Below are positions 16,305-24,383 of a DNA stretch of 64,000 nt, one piece after another; position 1 is the first letter of the stretch; each line of letters opens with the position of its first letter. Under the pieces are notes generated by a model. It was given only the letters and a program-made list of their open reading frames with translations, was not told the origin of the DNA and did not search any database. Position numbers and translations under genes: made by a program. The stretch lies in assembly GCA_035772405.1 (NCBI GenBank), contig JAYKKM010000472.1, positions 1,133,501 to 1,197,500 on the forward strand, read 5' to 3'. The DNA comes from Chrysogorgia sp. JL179-B06. Lineage: Eukaryota > Cnidaria > Anthozoa > Scleralcyonacea > Chrysogorgiidae.

Positions 16305-16314
16305 GTATATATAG
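16305..16314 (+). promoter_or_regulatory. TATA box of the gene starting at 16355
   Basis: GTATATATAG, 41-50 bp before the ATG. Confidence 0.55.
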
Positions 16315-16354
16315 TATGGGATGTGTATATTGTGTATGAACTTTTTTTAAAAAT

Positions 16355-16585
16355 ATGGCAAGAAGACGATATAGAGGGAGGAGGGGAATTATCCTTAGAA
16401 AAAAGAAACAAAAAGGTGGTAGTGCTCTAGATATTTTTGGACCTTTGGGGTCGTTAGTTGGAAATCAATTGGGAATTGGGATTCAAAAAAGAAAAAGAAA
16501 ACCAAAAAGGACTGTTCGAAAAAGAAAACAAAAAGGAGGTTATAATTTGCGCGGTTATGATGGGTTGTGGGGCTTGTTAAAATAA
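16355..16585 (+). CDS. Small basic virion-type protein with two Q-K-G-G motifs
   Basis: The product has 76 residues. It begins with R-R-R-Y-R-G-R-R-G, then K-K-Q-K-G-G, a hydrophobic glycine-rich segment (I-F-G-P-L-G-S-L-V-G), then R-K-R-K-Q-K-G-G and a short Tyr/Gly-rich tail. The architecture resembles adenovirus core or cement precursors cut by the viral protease. It has its own TATA box, and the stop lies within an AATAAA-like run. It converges with the protease gene. Confidence 0.65.
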   Translation: MARRRYRGRRGIILRKKKQKGGSALDIFGPLGSLVGNQLGIGIQKRKRKPKRTVRKRKQKGGYNLRGYDGLWGLLK

Positions 16586-16626
16586 AAATCCATAAATCAC
16601 TGTAAATAATTAATTTTTTTGTTTAA

Positions 16627-17236
16627 TTAAAAATTGGCATTATTAAAACTACAACATGACTGATTGTTATTACTCTTACAATTTTTTTTACATTTTTTAT
16701 TATATATTCCTACGAGTACACTACCTAAAATTGTTTCTATTTTTTTTTTTAATTTAGTATCGTTTTTTAATTTAATACGTTCATTTTTAAATATTTTTTG
16801 TTTATTATTATTTTCGAATTCATTACGACATTGATTGTATAAATATAATAAACTCCAATTTCCACACACTGCAGTATTTTTGGATTGTAATTGTTTACTT
16901 TGAATATATTGAAATGTTAGTCCTTTTTTTACACTATAATCATACCAATATTCACGTTTATAAAACGAGACATCTTTTGCAAAACTATCAAAAAAATTCA
17001 TGTTTTTCTTTATCCACCCATATAGCAACCCAATGTTGACCGTTTTGATCTGCTTCATCTGTATTCCAAATCCAACACGAGGGATAATAAATTTTTTTAG
17101 GAAAAATATTTGCAGGAAATGTACCCAAATAATATTTATTTAAAAACTTATTTATTTTTGAAATTTTATTAATCTCGTTCGTAAATAAAAATTGAATTAA
17201 AAAACAATGTAAATTCATTGATTTTTGCGTCGCCAT
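16627..17236 (-). CDS. Adenain-type cysteine protease (frameshifted)
   Basis: Two overlapping frames carry one protease. The N-terminal frame (16988..17236) has L-G-T-F-P-A-N-I-F-P and N-T-D-E-A-D-Q-N-G-Q-H-W-V-A, with the catalytic His at residue 68. The second frame (16627..17058) has F-F-D-S-F (Asp at 24) and T-A-V-C-G-N-W (catalytic Cys at 65). The break is a small indel at the A-run at about 16991-16996. In adenoviruses this enzyme matures capsid and core proteins at (M/I/L)-x-G-G sites. The Q-K-G-G motifs in nearby basic proteins are candidate substrates. The gene overlaps the next upstream gene by 22 bp. Confidence 0.85.
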
Positions 17237-17895
17237 TTTCTTTGTGTTGAATAGGGTGTTGAAGGTGGGGTAGGAATGTGGGTGGTGAGTGATGTAGAGG
17301 GTTCTTCGTGACTCGAAAGACCCGAAGTGGTTTTTCCCAAATTTATATAACGTTGTCGTAATTTTATATTACGTATATAATAGGCGGGCATATGTAATTT
17401 TTTCAATTCTTTTAAAGCAACCGTCTGCTTTTGTTGTGTAAGATTGAACATGTTTTGTTTGCTGACATTATGTGTTAAATCGTATAATAAATCATGATGG
17501 TTTATTCCAACACCGTTTAATTTTATTATATCTGTACCCCCAATTTTAATTTTTTTCCTTTCAAGAAATTCTTTTATTTGTTGACCACTTGTCACAGTCG
17601 GGGTTTTCCTTACCACGGGTGATTCATCATTGGACACCTCATTTTCAAGTTCATTACTTTTTCTTTTCATATTTTGTTGTCTTTTTAAAAAACTAACCAT
17701 ACTCTCTGCGACACGTTGATCATTATTAACTTTTTTCATTTCTTCTTTCATTTTATTTTTACTTTCAATAAGATCGAAATTATTTTTGTTAATTCCCTGC
17801 AATAATTTTTCGTTTTCATGATCAGTTTTGATTAAATCTAAAATTTCATTTAATTTACTCGGATTAATTAATTGCATTTTATTTACTTCGGTCAT
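17215..17895 (-). CDS. Probable structural protein, unknown function
   Basis: The product has 226 residues. The N-terminal half is charged and helical (coiled-coil-like, 25-90). A G-G-T-D-I-I-K-L-N-G-V-G segment lies in the middle, and the C-terminal tail is rich in Ser/Thr/Pro and ends R-K-W-R-R-K-N-Q. It overlaps both neighbours (protease and 17879..18436), placing it in the late structural block. No family was recognised. Polintons often carry a similar unknown gene at this place. Confidence 0.6.
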   Translation of the reverse strand: MTEVNKMQLINPSKLNEILDLIKTDHENEKLLQGINKNNFDLIESKNKMKEEMKKVNNDQRVAESMVSFLKRQQNMKRKSNELENEVSNDESPVVRKTPTVTSGQQIKEFLERKKIKIGGTDIIKLNGVGINHHDLLYDLTHNVSKQNMFNLTQQKQTVALKELKKLHMPAYYIRNIKLRQRYINLGKTTSGLSSHEEPSTSLTTHIPTPPSTPYSTQRKWRRKNQ

Positions 17896-18436
17896 TTTTT
17901 TTTATTTGTTGGTTAAGTAATTTGTATGCTTTTTGATATATGTTGATTATACGAAAATCCTCAGATAATAATATTTTTAAATCTTTTTCTTTTATTTTGT
18001 TCTTTGAAAACTTATTCAAAATATATTTATTATCACTGGAAAGTTGGATAGAAATTTTTTTATTTAAAATATTTTTAGCAATGTATTGTAATTTATTAAT
18101 TAATTGAGAATCTAACAACGTATTTTTTTTATCAATATCTGCTTTAAGATATTTTTTTAACGATGGTAAAAAATCCTTTTTTTTTTTTTCAAAAGCTTTT
18201 TTCTTTATTTTATTTAATTGAACTAATGTTTCTAAAAATTTTAAATCATCTTCGCAACTTGATGAAGAAGAAGTAACGGAACTTTCACTATCCATTTCAT
18301 CACTAACATCATCGCTAACAACATCGCTATCATTTTCACTATCATCCTCCTCATCATCATCATCTCTTGAATTATCATTTTTCTCGTCTTTTTTTAACTC
18401 TTCTTTTTTTAATTCATCATTTTTTTCTTGATTCAT
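17879..18436 (-). CDS. Acidic/lysine-rich coiled-coil protein
   Basis: The product has 185 residues. The first 25 are Lys/Glu alternating, followed by a long Asp/Glu/Ser tract (about 25-65), then Lys-rich, probably coiled-coil sequence. The acidic tract may bind basic core proteins, but this is inference. It overlaps the downstream gene by 17 bp. No family was recognised. Confidence 0.6.
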   Translation of the reverse strand: MNQEKNDELKKEELKKDEKNDNSRDDDDEEDDSENDSDVVSDDVSDEMDSESSVTSSSSSCEDDLKFLETLVQLNKIKKKAFEKKKKDFLPSLKKYLKADIDKKNTLLDSQLINKLQYIAKNILNKKISIQLSSDNKYILNKFSKNKIKEKDLKILLSEDFRIINIYQKAYKLLNQQIKKNDRSK

Positions 18437-18441
18437 TTTTT

Positions 18442-18573
18442 TTATGCGTAAACTGAAAACGGTGGAAATACAAGAATATGTTCACGATTTAGGGGTATTT
18501 TGTTAATAACTGTTTTTTTTATTTTTGGTTTATTTATTCTATTCTTTGTTGTAATGGGTTTTGTGTTCTTCAT
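18442..18573 (-). CDS. Small basic 43-residue protein
   Basis: A short ATG-started frame fills the gap between the capsid gene and the acidic coiled-coil gene, 5 bp before the latter. The first 25 residues are Lys/Thr/Asn-rich, and the end is hydrophobic (I-L-V-F-P-P-F). Its position in a block with almost no free space argues it is real. Confidence 0.4.
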   Translation of the reverse strand: MKNTKPITTKNRINKPKIKKTVINKIPLNREHILVFPPFSVYA

Positions 18574-18610
18574 TTTTTTTTGTACATCCCCTTGTGACAA
18601 ATGTTGATAA

Positions 18611-19942
18611 TTAAATGCTGTGTAATAATCTTGCAGGGGTATTTAATCCCACTCTAATTTCATTTCGAAATTCACCAACAAATATTAACGCCCCTACAAC
18701 TGTATTTTGAGAAAAATGAAAATCCACATTAACATTTCCCGATGGTCTTATGGGTAATACTGCAAGATGAGAGTCTCTATTATCTGTTAAATCAAATGCT
18801 AATATAGAATACCCGTTTATAAAGTCATTATAAGTCATGGGCATTTCTGAATAGTTGCGATTTAATACCGAACGTAATTTTGAGTAAGCTTCAGCTTGAT
18901 TTTCTATTCTCCCGACAACAGCGTTATTTACTGAAACTTCAACATTATCATAATTAGGCCAGTTAAATTCAAAAATATTATGCGTATATGAGCCGTTCCA
19001 ATTTGCTAATGGAGAAAATACAATATATAAACGTGTAGGAACGCTACCATTAAACACATCGATTACTTGATGTGAATTTCGTCCTGCAGCTACTGATTCA
19101 GTAATACAACGATAATTGGTTGTATAATATAATGTTTCTTTATTATGGGTCACCATCCCTATATTAAGAGCATTTGATAATTGTTTTTTGGGTTTAAATA
19201 CAGGAATTTTTATTTTAAAATCATCTAGGGTAATTATAGTAGTAGCAACGGGCATATCAGCATGATTGGCACCCATCATTACAATTGTATTTAATGCCCG
19301 CGTTAAACGTAATTCAACTTTATACGCTGTAGGAATATATATTTCAGCACCACCTTCGCTAAATAATGAACAATCAATCTCATCTATCAAATACTGTGAT
19401 TGATTTTGAAACGCCTGTGTTTTTTGTCTCCCCCCTGTATTTACGACAGCAGTTCCATTCGTGAAACCAGCGATACTGCTCATTTGTCCGGCTGTATCTA
19501 AATATGCTAAATTAAGCTCTTTAGAATCTTTATATCCCGACGGTGTTTGACGCATTATAAATTGTATCCATGATGCAAAATGTGCAAAATTATCTGATGG
19601 TGTAATTAAATTTTCATTTATTTTTAATTCTTTTGTTTTCCACATTGTACGAAGGGGTAATGTAATCATCGAAAACCCCGATGCTGCAGGTGCTATAACT
19701 CCAGCAGCATTTCTAATCGATACTCTAGCCATTATTTTAGCATCGCTTCTTTTCATTAATCCAACGGCGTTCCCATGTCTTGTAAACGTGTATACTGACG
19801 ATTGATTATCGACAGGCGTTGCGATAATTTCAGTTTCACGACATTCCGTAAACGTATCATTATAGGGTGATGAAGTAAAAAATTGTAAAGGCTCGCTAAA
19901 TAATATGTCATTTTTTTCCACATCTTCAATTTTTTTACTCAT
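18611..19942 (-). CDS. Major capsid protein, double jelly-roll (hexon-like)
   Basis: The product has 443 residues, within the usual 430-660 range for Polinton capsid proteins. Recognisable blocks include an N-terminal F-T-S-S-P-Y-N-D-T-F segment, a T-x-T-R-H-G strand, I-Y-I-P-T-A-Y-K-V-E-L-R-L-T-R (about 206-220), and a R-L-Y-I-V-F-S-P strand (about 302) followed by F-E-F-N-W-P. The second half contains the second jelly roll with N-R-N-Y-S-E-M and a hydrophobic F-D-L-T-D segment. It forms the trimeric hexon of the virion. The frame is intact. It is surrounded by small basic and acidic genes of the late block. Confidence 0.88.
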   Translation of the reverse strand: MSKKIEDVEKNDILFSEPLQFFTSSPYNDTFTECRETEIIATPVDNQSSVYTFTRHGNAVGLMKRSDAKIMARVSIRNAAGVIAPAASGFSMITLPLRTMWKTKELKINENLITPSDNFAHFASWIQFIMRQTPSGYKDSKELNLAYLDTAGQMSSIAGFTNGTAVVNTGGRQKTQAFQNQSQYLIDEIDCSLFSEGGAEIYIPTAYKVELRLTRALNTIVMMGANHADMPVATTIITLDDFKIKIPVFKPKKQLSNALNIGMVTHNKETLYYTTNYRCITESVAAGRNSHQVIDVFNGSVPTRLYIVFSPLANWNGSYTHNIFEFNWPNYDNVEVSVNNAVVGRIENQAEAYSKLRSVLNRNYSEMPMTYNDFINGYSILAFDLTDNRDSHLAVLPIRPSGNVNVDFHFSQNTVVGALIFVGEFRNEIRVGLNTPARLLHSI

Positions 19943-19954
19943 TTTATTTTTTTT

Positions 19955-20116
19955 TTAAACGTTAATTTTAAGAATATTTGAAAGTGTTCCCAACACTTGA
20001 GGAAGAAACATACCCAGTGCCAATGCTCCACCAAAACCTCCTTTTTGTGTTTTTCTTCTACGTTTTCTTATTCCTCTTTTGTTTTTTCTTTTTTTGATGT
20101 ATTTTTTATGCGTCAT
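19955..20116 (-). CDS. Small basic protein with Q-K-G-G and a hydrophobic tail
   Basis: The product has 53 residues. A Lys/Arg-rich N-terminus ends in R-K-T-Q-K-G-G-F-G-G and is followed by a hydrophobic segment (A-L-A-L-G-M-F-L-P-Q-V-L-G). A basic part, a putative protease site and an amphipathic or membrane-active tail recall adenovirus mu or pVI precursors. It lies 12 bp upstream of the capsid gene on the same strand. Confidence 0.6.
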   Translation of the reverse strand: MTHKKYIKKRKNKRGIRKRRRKTQKGGFGGALALGMFLPQVLGTLSNILKINV

Positions 20117-20218
20117 TTATTTTATTTTTAAAAAACAACAATACCCACAACAACAATAAAAATAATAATAATATACACAACATTATGATTTTTTTATTTA
20201 TACTTTTTTTTACACAGT

Positions 20219-20494
20219 CTATCTATTTTGTAAAAAACGTATTACATTTCGATCTATTTTTTTTCTCTTTTTTTTATTATCACTTGTATAATAAGTATCT
20301 AAATTTAAATTTGAGGGTAATCCCACACCCTCATTTAATACAATTTCTTTCTTAGTTGGATTTTCTTTATTTTTTCTTTTCACAACAAAATATGATGAGG
20401 AATAATTTTTTCCACGATTTCTACCGTTTAACAATTCAGTATAATCTTCTACGGATAGTTCATTTATTTTTTCAGTCATTATTTTTTTCTTCAA
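20219..20494 (-). CDS. Unknown 91-residue Lys/Asn-rich protein
   Basis: The C-terminal half is basic (K-K-K-R-K-K-I-D-R-N). It overlaps the start region of the upstream gene (20472) by 23 bp. No family was recognised. It is part of the late block. Confidence 0.5.
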   Translation of the reverse strand: MKKKIMTEKINELSVEDYTELLNGRNRGKNYSSSYFVVKRKNKENPTKKEIVLNEGVGLPSNLNLDTYYTSDNKKKRKKIDRNVIRFLQNR

Positions 20495-20960
20495 ATAAAT
20501 TTATATATATCTTAATTTCTTCACCTTTTAACGGCACGTTATTCTCATAGTTAATAAAGAACTGTAGTGATTGTTTAGCCTCTTTATCACTCATAAATAA
20601 AAAATAGGGGAATTTTTTTTTTTCATCATTTAATGATGTATAAGGATTTTTTTCGTCAATATAAAATAATTCTTTTATAGTATATATAAAACGTTGTGTT
20701 GCATTGGAAATAATAGTAGATGAAGAAACTGAAATCGTTCCATTATTAATTTTTTTTGATTGTGTTATTGCACTGAAATCCATTTTGTTTGCACACGTAA
20801 TTCGAAATGAATTTTTGATATTTTTATATTCAATCGAATTTAAATTCCATAAAAAAAATTTTCCACTATTTACTAACACGTAAAGAGAAAAAGGATAAAA
20901 TATTTTATATTCTTTAATTATCATTTCCCCATTTTTTTCTTCAAGAACAATCAAAAGCAT
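20472..20960 (-). CDS. Unknown 162-residue protein, translationally coupled to penton
   Basis: The open frame reaches 20981, but the ATG at 20960 is chosen because it overlaps the penton stop codon in a TAATG arrangement. It is beta-rich, with alternating hydrophobic strands and many aromatic residues. No family was recognised. The close coupling suggests a role in the virion. Confidence 0.55.
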   Translation of the reverse strand: MLLIVLEEKNGEMIIKEYKIFYPFSLYVLVNSGKFFLWNLNSIEYKNIKNSFRITCANKMDFSAITQSKKINNGTISVSSSTIISNATQRFIYTIKELFYIDEKNPYTSLNDEKKKFPYFLFMSDKEAKQSLQFFINYENNVPLKGEEIKIYINLFEEKNND

Positions 20961-21866
20961 TATGTTGAATGTATTAAACAATCAATACTAAGCGTTCCTG
21001 AATCAAAAGGAACTAATTTTCCTGTAGTATCTTTAACTTTAATATGAATTTCTCTTATAATGTCTTTTTTTAATTTTCTCAATGATTTTGGGGGACTATA
21101 ATAAACTAATTGTCCATCCCCCCCACCACCTTGTCGATTCCATTGAATGGGTACTGTTGTTAATAATTCGGAACAACTATCACCAACTAACCCCAGTTCT
21201 ATTTCATCACAATATATAAACATTTTATTTAATCCGTCGGATACGTCGGGTAAGTAATCAAAATGTTTAGAAAAAAGGGTTCGAGGTGTAGGATTATCTT
21301 TTTTTATTTCAAACAAGAGAGGTACGATTGCAAGACCTTTTTCATTTTTTAAACCTAGCATAAAAGCTTTTTTTTTTTAAAATAATATATTAATCTTTTG
21401 ATTAAAAGAAGCATATTGAATACCCTTTTTTTCTACCGGTCTTGTTAGATAATCGAAATTCATTTACCCGTAACCCATCGGCTGCTTTACGCGCATTTTC
21501 ATATACCCAATACTCAATCTCAACATTAACATTAATAATTACTTTCCCATTTGATCCGATGGTAAAAAAAATTTCAAATCCTTCTAAGATATTATTTAAA
21601 AATATAATTAATGAAGACAAATCATAAATTCCGTCGGGTATAATAAATTTATCCGATGTAAAAACGAACTCACTGTTTGCGTATACCGAATTATTATTTT
21701 CTTCAGGTATAAAATTCTTATAGGTTATGATAAATGAAAAAAAACATTCATCACCTACAATATTTTTAGTTGTTTGAGGATAACAAACTTGTAAAACTTC
21801 TAAAAAACATTCATTGTTCAAAGCATCAATGGGTTGTGCAATTTTCATTTCAAAATCATTAATCAA
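20960..21866 (-). CDS. Minor capsid protein, penton-type single jelly roll (broken)
   Basis: The gene is split into an N-terminal frame (21402..21866, 154 residues) and a C-terminal frame (20960..21361, 133 residues). The N-terminal part has E-C-F-L-E-V-L-Q-V-C-Y-P and I-P-D-G-I-Y-D-L-S-S-L. The C-terminal part has the strongly diagnostic K-M-F-I-Y-C-D-E-I-E, V-G-D-S, L-L-T-T-V-P-I and V-K-D-T-T-G-K-L-V-P-F. Stop codons and runs of A/T between 21362 and 21440 mean more than one small indel, or a true lesion. Penton fills the fivefold vertices of the capsid. The start overlaps the integrase stop by 4 bp. Confidence 0.8.
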
Positions 21867-22828
21867 ATTCTTTTGAAGTCCCCTTGATATTGAATTACTA
21901 GCAATGTGTAAATTCGTTTTTTTTTAAAAACTTGTAATTCAGCACGATAAAAAATTCCTTTAATTTCTTCACGTTGTTCGTCTTCTAATTGATATGTAAC
22001 GGGATCGGTGATAAATACTTTTTTAATAAAAAATATCTCATTTGTCCATCGTCGAAGACTGCTTTTTTCAAAAATATTATTTTTTACTCTCGCAATACGT
22101 ACACGAGTACCTTCACGTATCAGATCTTGAGTGGGAATAGGATAATTTAAATGATCACGTACTATTTTATTTTTTACTTTACGTATTTTTCCTTTTTTTT
22201 CTTCGCGATAAATTTCAAAAGGTGTTGCACCAGCTAATGCTTTATGTGGGGAATTATTATAACGCTTAACAATAAGGGGTAAATACTGAATATAGTCAAA
22301 TTCTCCAGTCATTGTTAAAACACGACGAACCATTGTTTTTAAAGTTCCAATTACACGTTCCACATGGGATGCTTTTATTTCTCTATTATACGTATGAAAT
22401 ACTTCAAAATTATATTTTTTACTTAATTTCGTACGTATATCTTGAAATTCTGTTCCTTCATCACTTTGAATTTTAAGAGGGGCTATTCCTTCTTCAATAA
22501 GAATACTTTCAAATTTATTTTTAACATTATTAGACGTTTTCTTTTTTATTAATTTTACCCAACAAAATCTTGAAAAAATATCAATACACACCAACCAATA
22601 ACGATATTGATTATTATATCGGGCTAAATCTTTATTTTCAGCTAAATCAATTTCCCATTGTTCATTATTTTTATTAACAGCATATTTCAAACGTCTATAT
22701 ATTTTTTTACTACTACTATGTAATCTATAATTAGAATAATCCTCATCAGTTAATGTCTCTCCTTTTAATAATCTTGAAGTTTTTTCAATAAAGTCAGCAG
22801 AAAATTTAGTTTTTTTCTTTTTACTCAT
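21863..22828 (-). CDS. Retroviral-type DDE integrase
   Basis: The product has 321 residues. Catalytic residues are D61 (W-E-I-D-L), D123 (I-Q-S-D-E-G-T-E-F) and E157 (S-H-V-E-R-V-I), so D,D(33)E spacing. The C-terminal third (I-R-E-G-T-R-V-R-I, R-R-W-T-N-E-I-F-F-I, V-T-Y-Q-L-E-D) resembles the SH3/chromo-like tail of Polinton integrases. A complete N-terminal HHCC zinc domain is not visible. The frame is open throughout, so the enzyme may once have been active. It inserts the element into host DNA. It overlaps the penton start (ATGA). Confidence 0.92.
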   Translation of the reverse strand: MSKKKKTKFSADFIEKTSRLLKGETLTDEDYSNYRLHSSSKKIYRRLKYAVNKNNEQWEIDLAENKDLARYNNQYRYWLVCIDIFSRFCWVKLIKKKTSNNVKNKFESILIEEGIAPLKIQSDEGTEFQDIRTKLSKKYNFEVFHTYNREIKASHVERVIGTLKTMVRRVLTMTGEFDYIQYLPLIVKRYNNSPHKALAGATPFEIYREEKKGKIRKVKNKIVRDHLNYPIPTQDLIREGTRVRIARVKNNIFEKSSLRRWTNEIFFIKKVFITDPVTYQLEDEQREEIKGIFYRAELQVFKKKRIYTLLVIQYQGDFKRI

Positions 22829-22830
22829 TT

Positions 22831-23712
22831 CTATAATAAAGAAATAAAATTAATATAATATTCTTCAAGTTCATCAACGAGTTCTTTGTCGCGTAATATT
22901 CCCATAAAATCAACTTCTATATTTTTACAGGCTAACTCTTTATTTATAGTATCACCGTACAAACATAATGTATCTTGTATATTTTTACAACATCTAAAAC
23001 GATAATAAAAAATTTCTGAAATTACTGATGGACTTAAACGGTGACAAACCTCATCATCATCACTTTCTACTTTTATTTTCTTAATCTTTTCGTTGTCGTC
23101 GACGTCGTCGTCAAAATTGAGTGTGGGTTTCTTTTTCTTCAATACTCGTTTTTTGACGGGGGTAGGTTGGGATTTATGACCTGTTGCATGATTATACTTT
23201 CTTAGGGCAATAATATATTCATCCAAGGAATCTTTCTTTTTTATATGAAAACTACCCCAATCATCAGACCATACGATTTCACTTGGCGTTGTGTTGTTGT
23301 TGTTGTTGCTGGTTGTCGGTGTTGGATCATCGTCAAATTCCATTGCATCGGCTAATTCGTTATCTTGATGTTGATAACAAATTTCCAAACCACCCCACGC
23401 ATCTGTACGAACCAAACGGCATGTTTGCTTTTTCCAATTTTCAAATTTTACCACTTCAAAAAATATCTGCACCAATTTCTCTTGAATGCTAATCTTATTA
23501 AGAACATTCAACAATGAGGGAATATGATCATTTTTCACTTCAACAGCGCTATTGTATGTGTACTTGTCACATCTTTTATTTGTCGGATATACTTTGGCGA
23601 GAATAGCATTACCGTTGATTTTTTTTTGTGCAATTATTTTTGCAGACAAATCTGTATACGATTGCATTTTATAAAAATGATCATATTGTTGTCGTGCATA
23701 AAGTTCCACCAT
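22831..23712 (-). CDS. Unknown 293-residue protein next to the integrase
   Basis: The N-terminal half is mixed and compact (residues 1-125). A low-complexity Asn/Thr stretch (about 133-141, N-N-N-N-N-T-T) is followed by a W-S-D-D-W-G segment, a basic stretch with K-K-R-V-L-K-K-K-K-P (possible nuclear signal), an acidic Asp run and a Cys-containing helical C-terminus. It ends 2 bp before the integrase start. No family was recognised. A role with integrase or in the nucleus is only a guess. Confidence 0.6.
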   Translation of the reverse strand: MVELYARQQYDHFYKMQSYTDLSAKIIAQKKINGNAILAKVYPTNKRCDKYTYNSAVEVKNDHIPSLLNVLNKISIQEKLVQIFFEVVKFENWKKQTCRLVRTDAWGGLEICYQHQDNELADAMEFDDDPTPTTSNNNNNTTPSEIVWSDDWGSFHIKKKDSLDEYIIALRKYNHATGHKSQPTPVKKRVLKKKKPTLNFDDDVDDNEKIKKIKVESDDDEVCHRLSPSVISEIFYYRFRCCKNIQDTLCLYGDTINKELACKNIEVDFMGILRDKELVDELEEYYINFISLL

Positions 23713-23817
23713 CTCTGAATCTGTTACCGAGTGAAGGGTAAATGATGAATCACTGTGGGGACAGTGTTTATTTTATACCCTCCTCACAATTAAAAAAAAT
23801 TTCCATCAAAAATTTTA

Positions 23818-24288
23818 TTACACTAATAACATGTATAATTGATTACAACATTTGATATCGAATAAACTATTGTGTTTGCGTTGCATAACTCCTAAAATTT
23901 TACATAACTTTTTATGTTGTTTTTGTGTTTTTATTTTACATTCTATTTTATTTTCTAGAAATGCAACAAGTGCTTTCCCTATTCTTCCATTTCCATCGGA
24001 AAAAGGATGAATGGTTTCAAAAATATAATAAATCAAAACTGATATATTTTTTCTTTGATAGTTTTTTACGTAAAATTCATCTAAATGTTCCATATATTGT
24101 TGAATATATAAAGGATCAATCCCCTCATGAAATCCAACAAATCTTTTGTTTTGACTGTAATGTCCAGCATTCGTTAAATGGGCCATAGATATTTCATGAA
24201 TAGTTTTACAACATTCACTTATTTTCCATTTTTCATTTTTTTCCATATAAAATTTTCGAAGGGCAAAACAAAATCTCCCACATCTCAT
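23818..24288 (-). CDS. Fic-domain protein, probable AMPylator or related transferase
   Basis: The product has 156 residues and is essentially a bare Fic core. The active-site motif H-P-F-S-D-G-N-G-R-I-G-K (94-105) is complete: catalytic His94, the anion-binding D-G-N-G loop and Arg102. It is preceded by the expected I-H-E-I..N-A-G-H-Y-S helix and turn (30-45) and an F-E-T-I helix. No clear S/T-x-x-x-E-G inhibitory helix is visible. Fic enzymes move AMP or other phosphate-containing groups onto target proteins, often silencing them. In a virus-like element a host target is plausible. The last Arg of the usual G-R-x-G-R is Lys here. Confidence 0.88.
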   Translation of the reverse strand: MRCGRFCFALRKFYMEKNEKWKISECCKTIHEISMAHLTNAGHYSQNKRFVGFHEGIDPLYIQQYMEHLDEFYVKNYQRKNISVLIYYIFETIHPFSDGNGRIGKALVAFLENKIECKIKTQKQHKKLCKILGVMQRKHNSLFDIKCCNQLYMLLV

Positions 24289-24294
24289 CCAAAA

Positions 24295-24378
24295 TTATTT
24301 TTCATTTTCTTCGTCTTCTTCCATTCGTATAACATCATACGCAAACACTTTAAATTTTATACAGTCTTTTAATTCCAT
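24295..24378 (-). CDS. 27-residue acidic ORF upstream of the Fic gene
   Basis: An ATG frame ending 6 bp before the Fic ATG. The last third is almost all Glu/Asp. It could be a leader ORF, a small inhibitor or chance. Confidence 0.25.
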   Translation of the reverse strand: MELKDCIKFKVFAYDVIRMEEDEENEK

Positions 24379-24383
24379 TTTTT

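Noticed and set aside
23283..23492. Cys-rich plus-strand ORF
   Set aside because: It arises from the antisense of an Asn/Thr-coding repeat.
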